From Pseudomonadota bacterium (GTDB lineage Bacteria > Pseudomonadota > Gammaproteobacteria > Burkholderiales > Gallionellaceae), in contig JAPLQK010000030.1 of assembly GCA_026399735.1 (NCBI GenBank), forward strand, positions 1 through 41,428: a DNA stretch of 41,428 nt. Reading direction: 5' to 3'. Made by a program: the position numbers and the translations under genes. Below are positions 33,904-40,690 of the stretch, in pieces (the first letter of the stretch is position 1; each line of letters starts with the position of its first letter). The notes below the pieces were generated by a model that searched no databases, was not told the origin of the DNA, and saw only the letters and a program-made list of their open reading frames with translations.

Positions 33904-35457
33904 TCAGTGTCCCTCATGCGGCAGGCGTGCTTGCAGTTTGGTAATCACCCATTCATCCGGTTTGCGCCGGACGCCCGCAGCCAGTGAAGCATTAGCCAGT
34001 GCAAAATCCATCGTCATACCCGGCCAGCCCAAGGTTTTAATCGCCTCATGCGTGATGTTCGCAGAACCATCCTCATTGATGGCATTGAAGACACCGTTTG
34101 CCTGATGCCCGACCGTCTTGATGGGTAGGTCGGGCTTCAGCCCGACTTGTCGGGATAAATCCCGACCTACATCAGCGGGTGACGCGGAAGCTGGTGTACC
34201 CAATCCGGCAAGCGCCGCCTTGAGATTGCTTTCCGCATCGATCAGGAACAACGCGGAAGTCACCACCAGCTCTCCCTCACGAATGCCATCAAGCACTTCG
34301 ACGTAATCATTGTTGCGATGTCCCAGCTTGACGGTGCGCGGCGTGTAGCGGCCTTCAGCCCGTTGCACCAGCACGATCTGCCGTGTGCCGCTGTCAATCA
34401 CGGCTGACGTCGGCACGGTCAGCACCCGGGCGTTATTGCCGACAGGCAGCGTGACATTCGCAAACATCGCGGGCCTCAACTGCCCGTCAGTATTGGCCAT
34501 TTCCACACGCACCTGTACGGTACGCGTCGCCGGATTCAGCGTCGGATATATGAAGGTAATCTTCCCTTCAAACGTCTTATCCGGGAAAGCCGCAATATTA
34601 ACCTTGGCTTTACCGCCTGCCTTGATCAGTGCGATATCCTGTTCGCTGATATCTGCCAGCACCCACACCGACGACAAATCAGCGATCTGATACAACGTCT
34701 CTCCCGGCATGAAACGCATCCCCTGCACCGCCTTCTTCTCAAGCACGATGCCCGATACCGGCGCGTAATAGGTCAGATTGCGCCTGGATTTTCCATCGGT
34801 TAATTGCCTGAGTTCACCCGGCGTAATATCCCAGTTTTTCAAACGTGCCAGACTGGCGTCTGCGAGCTGCTTCATGCCGGCTTTCGTTTCCTCATCGGCA
34901 TTGGCAAGTTTGGCCTCGCCCTGTGCCGCAATGGCATATTCACGCTGCGCCGACACCAGTTCCGGGCTGTATACATCGAACAGCGGCTGACCTTTACTAA
35001 CGGTCTGTCCGGTGCTGTTCAGATACAGACGCTCAACCCAGCCTTCGAATTTCGGCGCGATGGCATAAGTGCGTCGTTCGTCAACTTCAATGCGCCCTGT
35101 GGCATGCAGGGTTCTGTTCAAACTGCGCAACATCGCCGCTTCGCTCTTCACGCCGAGCTTCTGCACCTTGGCAACGCTGATGCTGACCGCGCCGTCTTCC
35201 CCGGCTTCATCACCCTGATACACCGCCACATAGTCCATACCCATGCTGTCTTTTTTGGGTACCGGCGAGGTATCCGGCAGACCCATCGGGTTGCGGTAAT
35301 ACAACAACTTCCTGTTTTCAGTTTGCGGTTTGCGGCTACCGGTTTCCGGTTTACCGTTTACCGTTTGCGATTTTGAATGATCTGCCTGATGGTTTCCCAG
35401 CAAGAAGCTGCCTGCCGCGACAACAACAAATAATGCTATCAGATTGATTTTTTTCAT
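33904..35457 (-). CDS. cusB: Copper/silver efflux adaptor CusB with fused CusF domain
   Basis: This is a periplasmic membrane-fusion protein of 517 residues. In order it has an N-terminal membrane anchor (about 4-22), a repeat-encoded hydrophilic stretch (about 30-48), a heavy-metal-binding motif (YYRNPMGLPDTSPVPKKDSMGMDYV, about 51-76), the CusB barrel-lipoyl-hairpin core (about 85-410), a linker that includes REP-encoded residues, and a C-terminal CusF-like domain (about 450-510, with HEAIKTLGWPGMTMDF). The fused CusF would deliver Cu(I)/Ag(I) directly. Two repeats have been absorbed in frame (see separate entries). The start overlaps the cusC stop by four bases and a single base separates the stop from cusA. 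Confidence 0.94.
   Translation of the reverse strand: MKKINLIALFVVVAAGSFLLGNHQADHSKSQTVNGKPETGSRKPQTENRKLLYYRNPMGLPDTSPVPKKDSMGMDYVAVYQGDEAGEDGAVSISVAKVQKLGVKSEAAMLRSLNRTLHATGRIEVDERRTYAIAPKFEGWVERLYLNSTGQTVSKGQPLFDVYSPELVSAQREYAIAAQGEAKLANADEETKAGMKQLADASLARLKNWDITPGELRQLTDGKSRRNLTYYAPVSGIVLEKKAVQGMRFMPGETLYQIADLSSVWVLADISEQDIALIKAGGKAKVNIAAFPDKTFEGKITFIYPTLNPATRTVQVRVEMANTDGQLRPAMFANVTLPVGNNARVLTVPTSAVIDSGTRQIVLVQRAEGRYTPRTVKLGHRNNDYVEVLDGIREGELVVTSALFLIDAESNLKAALAGLGTPASASPADVGRDLSRQVGLKPDLPIKTVGHQANGVFNAINEDGSANITHEAIKTLGWPGMTMDFALANASLAAGVRRKPDEWVITKLQARLPHEGH
34125..34170. repeat. REP-like double palindrome inside cusB
   Basis: The 46-bp element is bounded by GTAGGTCGGG/CCCGACCTAC and contains two back-to-back perfect hairpins: GTCGGGCT-TC-AGCCCGAC (34129-34146) and GTCGGGAT-AA-ATCCCGAC (34149-34166). 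It lies within the coding sequence and is translated as roughly VGRDLSRQVGLKPDLP in the linker between the CusB core and the CusF domain. From memory, the TAGGTCGGGCTTCAGCCCGAC type of palindrome is a common intergenic repeat in proteobacteria. No second full copy occurs in this window. Confidence 0.75.
35314..35369. repeat. Eight tandem heptanucleotide repeats in the 5' part of cusB
   Basis: On the plus strand the units are GTTTTCA, GTTTGCG, GTTTGCG, GCTACCG, GTTTCCG, GTTTACC, GTTTACC, GTTTGCG, with consensus GTTTNCG. They encode residues about 30-48 of CusB on the minus strand (SQTVNGKPETGSRKPQTEN). The unit length is not a multiple of three, so gain or loss of a unit would shift the frame. 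The units have diverged, which lowers slippage. Confidence 0.7.
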
Positions 35458-36707
35458 AATTTTCCCCCAATCAGGCGTTCTATTTCTGCCATCCGCACTT
35501 GCGCTTCATACTGCGCCCTGATGCGTTGCTGACGCGCTTTCAAAATTTGCCGCTGCGCCTCCAGCAGCACTGAAAAATCGACTTTACCGGTCGTGTAGCC
35601 GCTCAGCGCAGACTGGAAACTCAGTTCGGCTTGCGGCAGCAAACTCGCAGCGATCATCTCGTCGGTGTGCCGTGCGGTCTCAAGACCTGAAATACTTTCG
35701 GATAACGCAGACAACATCTGGTCGAGCAGCGACGCCTCCCGTGCGGTGGATGCCGCAAGCTTTGCTTCCGCTTCACGTTCCTGCGAACGGCGCGATGCCT
35801 GCTGTAACGGAATATTGAATTCGACCATCAGATCCCAGCTCTTCACGGCGCTGCCGACCTGGTTGGGAGCGACCCCGAAGGTAAATCCGGGATAACGATT
35901 TTTATAGGTCAGATCGCGACTCATCCGGGCTTCGTTGATGACCGCGTCGGCGACCTGTAACTGCGGATTATGCGCGCGCAACTGCTCTGCCAGCTGTGCC
36001 AGTTGTGCATCTGCAGGCAACGTGCGCTGTTTTTCAGGCGCTGAAAGTTCGGCATCAGCGGGACGCGACAGCAATGCATTCAGTCTGGCATGAACATGAT
36101 GCTGTTCGTTGCCCAGCTCAATCAGCGTCGTCTGCAAATCCGTCTTTTCGATTTGCACGCGTATCACTTCCTGCTGTGGGCCCAGCCCGTTTGCATAACG
36201 TGTTTGCGCGATTTTTTCCAGATTCTTCGTCAAGTCCAGTGTTTCACGGGTCAGCCTGATGCTGTCAGACAGGTAGTAACGCTGCGCATAGGCCGATTTT
36301 ATTTTGCCGCTCAAGTCAGCCCAGGTGACGGCCGCCTGCCCGCGCGCACCTGCCACTTGCGCTTCGGCTACCCCGCTCTGCAAATCGAGTTTTCCGAACC
36401 AGGGTACGCTTTGCATCAGCAAATAGCGCGTGCTGCCCACCTTCGAGGGCAGTAAATCCGGCGATTTGTTGGTCCCCTGATTGGTGATATCCATCAAATC
36501 CGTACGCAACACCGGATCCGGCAGACTGCCTGCGGGTTGCACGCGCATTGATGCCGCATCGGCTTCCAGGCGTATCGCCGCCAGTTCAGGATTATGCGCC
36601 TGTGCAAACTTCAACAAACCCTCTACATCCGCACCCAAGGGCGCCGCCTGAGCCGCCCAGCCTGAAAAACAGGCAAGCCACAATAATGCATTCAAATTTT
36701 TCATCAT
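35454..36707 (-). CDS. cusC: Outer-membrane efflux channel (CusC/TolC family)
   Basis: The outer-membrane factor of the Cus system has 417 residues. A signal peptide (LLWLACFSGWAAQA) is followed by two outer-membrane-efflux-protein halves rich in long helices (FAQAHNPELAAIRLEADAA; LRAHNPQLQVADAVINEARMSRDLTYKNRYPGF). Unlike E. coli CusC it has no lipobox cysteine, so it would be a non-lipidated TolC-like channel, as in many Czc/Cus operons. GAGGAG stands two bases before the first ATG and five before the second (36704), so the second Met may be the true start. It overlaps cusB by four bases. Confidence 0.92.
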   Translation of the reverse strand: MMKNLNALLWLACFSGWAAQAAPLGADVEGLLKFAQAHNPELAAIRLEADAASMRVQPAGSLPDPVLRTDLMDITNQGTNKSPDLLPSKVGSTRYLLMQSVPWFGKLDLQSGVAEAQVAGARGQAAVTWADLSGKIKSAYAQRYYLSDSIRLTRETLDLTKNLEKIAQTRYANGLGPQQEVIRVQIEKTDLQTTLIELGNEQHHVHARLNALLSRPADAELSAPEKQRTLPADAQLAQLAEQLRAHNPQLQVADAVINEARMSRDLTYKNRYPGFTFGVAPNQVGSAVKSWDLMVEFNIPLQQASRRSQEREAEAKLAASTAREASLLDQMLSALSESISGLETARHTDEMIAASLLPQAELSFQSALSGYTTGKVDFSVLLEAQRQILKARQQRIRAQYEAQVRMAEIERLIGGKL

Positions 36708-36754
36708 TACTCCTCACAGACCCGCAACGGCTATCCCCCCGTTACGCGACCTGA

Positions 36755-37087
36755 TTACCTGACCATTTCGATGCGGGTCACAACATAATCATCGTTGTTC
36801 TTTTCCAGAACGAACCGAACCTTGTCGCCGGCCTGTATGCCTTTGAGCGATGGCGCTACCTTGTAGCTCATGGTCATGGCAGGCATCACGTTGGCTATTG
36901 CGGCATGTTTCAGTGTGATCTGGCCTTTTTTCTGATCAACTTTTTTAACTACGCCATCGATCCATTGCTGCCCGGCATTCATCGTCATGCCCTGCATCGC
37001 TTCATTGTGCTGATGTTCTGCTGCCATGGCGCTGCTGCTTGCCAGCAATATGGACAACAGGACAATCTTGATATATTTTCTCATCAT
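36755..37087 (-). CDS. cusF: Periplasmic copper chaperone CusF
   Basis: Small secreted Cu(I)/Ag(I)-binding protein, 110 residues, that hands metal to the CusCBA pump. The signal peptide ends near SAMA-AEHQH. The mature N-terminus is rich in His and Met (EHQHNEAMQGMTM). The OB-fold core shows WIDGVVKKVDQKKGQITLKHAAI and VMPAMTMSYKV, which provide the family's His/Met/Trp metal site. The ribosome-binding site is GGAG before a double ATG. It is the first gene of the cusFCBA run and lies 47 bases before cusC. A second CusF domain is fused to CusB. Confidence 0.94.
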   Translation of the reverse strand: MMRKYIKIVLLSILLASSSAMAAEHQHNEAMQGMTMNAGQQWIDGVVKKVDQKKGQITLKHAAIANVMPAMTMSYKVAPSLKGIQAGDKVRFVLEKNNDDYVVTRIEMVR

Positions 37088-37253
37088 TAATCTCCAACAC
37101 TATGTTTTATATGTAAATTTATTATTGTGATATCAGCGGTATAAACAGTATGCCAAACAGGAAAAATTTTAGCGTACAAAAAACGCCGGACAATCAGTGA
37201 CGAGCAGGAGTTCAATTTACGAAACTGACAGACGGATTCGTCCTGCGTCAGTC

Positions 37254-37616
37254 TTATGCGAGCGGAGGAGGAACGAGCGGAGTAGAGCTGATGGAATAAA
37301 ACGAGAACAGATAAGGCGTGACTGAGGCGGCCGCTTGCAGAACACCAGGACTCATGATTTTTTGTACGCCCAGATAACCGCTGCATGCCAGATGACAAAG
37401 ACCGCAGTTACTGCAAGATGAATTCTGCTGATCAGACGGCTGATCTGAATTTGACTGATCATGCTGCTGATCGTCCTGCATCATCTCCATACCGGCCTCA
37501 TGGCAGACGCCGTGCGGCATCTGCATGGACACACTGACCGCCAGCGCGCTGCCACTAAACAGCGGCAGCCAAATGGCTAAAAGCACAGCGATACATTTTC
37601 GGGCAATATGTGACAT
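37254..37616 (-). CDS. Secreted Cys/Met/His-rich small protein upstream of cusF
   Basis: Probably 120 residues from the Met before SHIARKCIAVLLAIWLP; a longer frame starts at 37655 and the initiation signal is weak for both. A signal peptide (AVLLAIWLPLFSGSALA) is followed by a potential metal-binding region (MQMPHGVCHEAGMEMMQDDQQHD), a Gln/Ser/Asp linker and a cysteine cluster (CSNCGLCHLACSG). It ends in VPPPLA. This layout resembles uncharacterised small proteins (DUF2946-like) found beside metal-efflux operons; the assignment is by resemblance only. It is 166 bases upstream of cusF on the same strand. Confidence 0.6.
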   Translation of the reverse strand: MSHIARKCIAVLLAIWLPLFSGSALAVSVSMQMPHGVCHEAGMEMMQDDQQHDQSNSDQPSDQQNSSCSNCGLCHLACSGYLGVQKIMSPGVLQAAASVTPYLFSFYSISSTPLVPPPLA

Positions 37617-37822
37617 AGATAAAGCTTGGCAAGATTCGCCCTGATTGTCAATCATTAAAAATCAAAAGCCCCCGGATCAATTGCGAATGCACTCCGAACC
37701 CATCCTGTTACAAAAGCGCCACTTATCATGCATGCGTGTGAAACATCTCAATCATCTGTGCCTGCCCGCGTTAGAATGCTCACCATCCACTGGCTAATCG
37801 CCGAATTTTCTAAAGACACCTC

Positions 37823-38029
37823 ATGATTGAAGAACGTTTAGTAAACATAGAAACAAAAATTTCCTTCCAGGAAGACCTGATAGAGGAACTGAATAAAATT
37901 GTCTATCAGCAACAAAAAAAGCTGAACCAGCTTGAAGCGATTTGTACATCGCTCGCAAGACATATCCAATCGCTGGCTGAAGCGGGGAATGAGAGTAAGC
38001 CTGTGAACGAAATGCCGCCTCGCTATTAG
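37823..38029 (+). CDS. slyX: SlyX family protein
   Basis: A 68-residue coiled-coil protein with the complete SlyX layout: ERLVNIETKISFQEDLIEELNKIVYQQQKKLNQLE as a heptad helix and the conserved PPRY end (EMPPRY). Its function is not settled. It is a lone gene transcribed away from the copper operon, with a weak Shine-Dalgarno. The 177 bases after it hold two hairpins that serve the convergent helicase gene. Confidence 0.9.
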   Translation: MIEERLVNIETKISFQEDLIEELNKIVYQQQKKLNQLEAICTSLARHIQSLAEAGNESKPVNEMPPRY

Positions 38030-38133
38030 CATGTAGTCCCGCTAATCGACCGTAGCTCAATAATCGCGACGTGGCGTTATTAAGGGTCCTCTTTTTCGAC
38101 TCGCGCTGCTAAGTAATTTATGCTGGAAGTAAA

Positions 38134-38163
38134 AATCCCCTCAGGTTTGCACCGGAGGGGATT
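38134..38163 (-). terminator. Rho-independent terminator of the helicase gene
   Basis: On the minus strand AATCCCCTC and GAGGGGATT form a 9-bp stem around a 12-base loop, followed by a short T run. It lies about 45 bases after the helicase stop. A second GC hairpin (CCCCCC-TTGC-GGGGGG, 38177-38192) lies between it and the gene. The pair should end helicase transcription and could also stop slyX read-through. Confidence 0.75.
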
Positions 38164-38206
38164 AAGGCAGAAACATCCCCCCTTGCGGGGGGTGAACTGT
38201 CAGTGA

Positions 38207-39811
38207 TTACTTGTTGCCGCTGTTGTCGCCGCGATTGCCGCCAAAGCTGGGGCGGTTGTTGCCGCCGAAGCTTGGACGATTGCCGCCGTCACGACGCGGT
38301 GCGCCATTGCCGCCGCCGAAGCCACCGCCATTACCGCCGGTGTTGCTGCGAGGTGCATTGCCGAAGCTGCGTTCCTGGCTGCGTGGTTGTTGAGATTGGC
38401 CGCCGAAAGCCGGACGCGCCTGGCCGCCGAAACCGGCACCTTCATTGCGAGCCGGATGGCTGTGACGGCTGTCCGGTGCGCTGTGATGGAAGCCTGCACC
38501 GCCGTTGTTGCCGTTACCGGCAAACGCCGAGCTGCGATTGCCGCCGCCGAAACCACCGCCGTTACCACGGTTGCCGGCGTATCCGCCACCGCTGTTGCCG
38601 CCGCCGAAGCCGCCACTACGAGGGCCACCGTTGCCACGTGGACGATCCGAAGACGGGCCGCCGGTGCGCAGCTTGTACTTAGGCTCCAGACCTTCGATGG
38701 TGTGCATCTTGATGCTTTGTTCCGTGTAACGCTCGATACGCTTCAACAATTGCGCATCGCGGTTAGAGGCGAACGAAATTGCAATCCCTGACGAACCGCC
38801 ACGACCGGTACGACCGATACGGTGAACGTAGTCTTCAGCGAACTTAGGCAAGTCGAAGTTGATGACGTGTGAAATGCCGCGTACATCCAGTCCGCGAGCA
38901 GCTACGTCAGTTGCAACCAGAATACGCACGTTACCGTTACGCATATTCAGCAGCGTGCGATTACGTTCGCGCTGGCTCATGTCGCCGTGCAAAGCTGCAA
39001 CTGAATGACCTTGTGCCGAGAGTTGATCGGCCAGGCCGTCAGCATCGCGCTTGGTAGCAGTAAACACAAGTGCTTGATTAACTTCAGTATCTGTCAGCAG
39101 GTGGCTCAGCATCTTGTTCTTGTGCGCTACGTCATCAGCGAACATCATGCGTTGTTCGATGTTTTCGTGCTTGTCTTTAGCCGCAGAAACATTGATGCGC
39201 TTAGGTGACTTGAGCAGACGTGAAGCCAGATTGCCAACAACGCCTTCCAGTGTTGCCGAGAACAGCAGAGTTTGGCGAGTAGCCGGAGTTGCAGCAGCGA
39301 TGCGTTCTACATCGTCCACGAAACCCATGTCCAGCATACGATCCGCTTCATCCAGAATCAGCATTTCCAGACGTGAGAAGTCAATACGACCGCGTTCCAG
39401 ATGGTCGATCAGACGGCCTGGTGTTGCGACCAGAATATCAACGTGGCTGGAGAGCAGCCGGTTTTGTACTGGATAAGGCATGCCGCCCAGGATGCTGATG
39501 ATCTTGAAGCGCATGTTTTTGCCGTACTTGGTGGCTGCATCGCAAACCTGTTGTGCCAGTTCGCGAGTCGGAGTCAATACCAGTACGCGCGGGCCTTTGC
39601 CTGGCATCGCGGATGGAGTAGCCAGACGGTTCAATGCCGGCAGGATAAAGGCTGCAGTCTTACCGCTACCGGTTTGAGCCGATGCCATCAGGTCGTGACC
39701 GGCGATGACTTCAGGGATAGCCTGTTCCTGAATAGGCGTAGGTTCCGTGTAGCCGGATTCGGTGATAGCCTTAAGGATAAGCGGGTTTAAATTCAGTTCT
39801 TCAAATGTCAT
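38207..39811 (-). CDS. rhlE: DEAD-box ATP-dependent RNA helicase (RhlE type)
   Basis: The RNA-unwinding enzyme has 534 residues from the ATG at 39811 (AAGGA seven bases upstream; an in-frame extension to 39889 lacks a signal). The Q motif lies at about 1-30 (MTFEELNLNPLILKAI...PTPIQEQAIP), Walker A is AQTGSGKT (45-52), and PTRELA, LDEADRML, SAT and HRIGRTGRGG are all present. The core ends near residue 385. The remaining 150 residues are a low-complexity Gly/Asn/Arg/Ser-rich tail (FGGGN, RPSFGG units) typical of RNA-binding tails of RhlE/CsdA-like helicases. It is probably involved in ribosome assembly, RNA decay or cold adaptation. The Gly-rich DNA creates long spurious frames on the other strand. 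Confidence 0.94.
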   Translation of the reverse strand: MTFEELNLNPLILKAITESGYTEPTPIQEQAIPEVIAGHDLMASAQTGSGKTAAFILPALNRLATPSAMPGKGPRVLVLTPTRELAQQVCDAATKYGKNMRFKIISILGGMPYPVQNRLLSSHVDILVATPGRLIDHLERGRIDFSRLEMLILDEADRMLDMGFVDDVERIAAATPATRQTLLFSATLEGVVGNLASRLLKSPKRINVSAAKDKHENIEQRMMFADDVAHKNKMLSHLLTDTEVNQALVFTATKRDADGLADQLSAQGHSVAALHGDMSQRERNRTLLNMRNGNVRILVATDVAARGLDVRGISHVINFDLPKFAEDYVHRIGRTGRGGSSGIAISFASNRDAQLLKRIERYTEQSIKMHTIEGLEPKYKLRTGGPSSDRPRGNGGPRSGGFGGGNSGGGYAGNRGNGGGFGGGNRSSAFAGNGNNGGAGFHHSAPDSRHSHPARNEGAGFGGQARPAFGGQSQQPRSQERSFGNAPRSNTGGNGGGFGGGNGAPRRDGGNRPSFGGNNRPSFGGNRGDNSGNK

Positions 39812-40129
39812 GTTGCTTCCTTTTAAAATCAAAGGGAATCTACTTCGCCATCCGGACAGGGCGTCAGCAATAAGCTGTCGCCGAATCAAATCCGGGATGG
39901 AGAACGTGTGTAGTTCCCTAAGGTAAGCGCAGGTGGTATTGCCGCCCGTGATACGGGCAGAGGATTAACCGGCGCAAAAAACATCGTTGCTAACCGGGAA
40001 ACCCTGAAAATCCGTAAACTTTACGAATTTATGAAGAGTTCTTTAGACAGGCGCGCTTTGCAGCGAGCGAGAGGTAGGTCGGAAACGATGAACTAATGCC
40101 GCATGGTCTGCGGCAAGCGGCGCATTATA
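39812..40129 (-). promoter_or_regulatory. Putative promoter and long leader of the helicase gene
   Basis: The minus strand has a TATAAT at 40124-40129, which would give a leader of about 300 bases before the ATG. The -35 is poor (TGGCTT or CTGGCT at 16-17 bases). The leader contains a GCCGC/GCGGC hairpin just after the -10 and a near-palindrome CGTAAA-C-TTTACG (40013-40025), and no open frame of note. Long structured leaders are known for cold-regulated DEAD-box and cold-shock genes, so post-transcriptional control is a reasonable inference. Confidence 0.4.
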
Positions 40130-40176
40130 CCTATATAAAAAATTAAAGCCAGTTGTTTCTTTGCGTCAGATGGGGT

Positions 40177-40203
40177 TTGCACTGTACTTATATCACCTAT
40201 AAT
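40177..40203 (+). promoter_or_regulatory. Possible sigma-70 promoter for the PstS-like gene
   Basis: TTGCAC (40177-40182) and TATAAT (40198-40203) are spaced by 15 bases, slightly short of the ideal. The start would fall near 40210, giving a leader of about 28 bases before the ATG at 40238. It is divergent from the helicase promoter, about 50 bases away. Confidence 0.4.
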
Positions 40204-40237
40204 CGTAAAGTAAATTTCTATCAGAAATATCGCACAG

Positions 40238-40690
40238 ATGAACCCGGCCAATTCTTGCAAACGATACAAATCATCGCCGCTGGTGGCTGCGATGCTGTTG
40301 CTTGTATTGTGGATTTATGCCGGTGGTGCGCGGGCCGCCGAAATGATCGCCCATCCGGGGGTAGCGATTCAAACCCTGACGGTCAATGAAGCCCGCTCGA
40401 TGTTTGGCATGCGTCAGCTATCCTGGTCTTCTGGTCTTGTCGTACGGGTGTTTGTACTGCCCCAGCAAAACTCCCTGCATGATGTTTTTTGCAGGGAGGT
40501 TCTCAATATTTATCCCTATCAATTACAGCAGTCCTGGAATCGGCTGGTTTATTCCGGCACCGGACAAGCACCTGTTGAAGTGGCTTCAGAACAGGAAATG
40601 CTGGCAAGAGTGGCCGCTACGCCGGGCGCAATCGGCTATGTCAATAAGGTAAAGAGCAATGACACAGTTCACACGATTTCTGTTCGTTAA
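40238..40690 (+). CDS. PstS-like periplasmic protein (small phosphate-binding-type domain)
   Basis: The protein of 150 residues has a signal sequence (PLVAAMLLLVLWIYAGGARA) and a short PBP-like domain: AHPGVAIQTLTVNEARSMFGMRQLSW, a central VFVLPQQNSLHDVFCREVLNIYPYQLQQSWNRLVYSGTG, and ATPGAIGYVNKVKS near the end. The last motif is typical of phosphate-ABC-type binding proteins. At this size it covers only one lobe of a classic PstS. Such short proteins are often encoded with a porin-like protein and a sensor, not with a transporter. The start of the next gene overlaps its end by 32 bases. The Shine-Dalgarno is weak. Confidence 0.75.
   Translation: MNPANSCKRYKSSPLVAAMLLLVLWIYAGGARAAEMIAHPGVAIQTLTVNEARSMFGMRQLSWSSGLVVRVFVLPQQNSLHDVFCREVLNIYPYQLQQSWNRLVYSGTGQAPVEVASEQEMLARVAATPGAIGYVNKVKSNDTVHTISVR

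Noticed and set aside
35314-35369. Heptamer array considered as a CRISPR-like repeat
   Set aside because: The units are contiguous 7-mers without spacers and lie inside a coding sequence.
30798-35457. CzcCBA-type zinc/cobalt/cadmium efflux identity for the metal pump
   Set aside because: CusF is present both free and fused, and the three CusA methionine positions are conserved, which favours copper/silver.
38203-38791. Long frames antisense to the helicase tail (up to 159 codons, Cys/Arg- or Ala/Thr-rich)
   Set aside because: They are by-products of the repetitive Gly/Asn codons of the helicase tail in other frames, with abnormal composition and no initiation signals.
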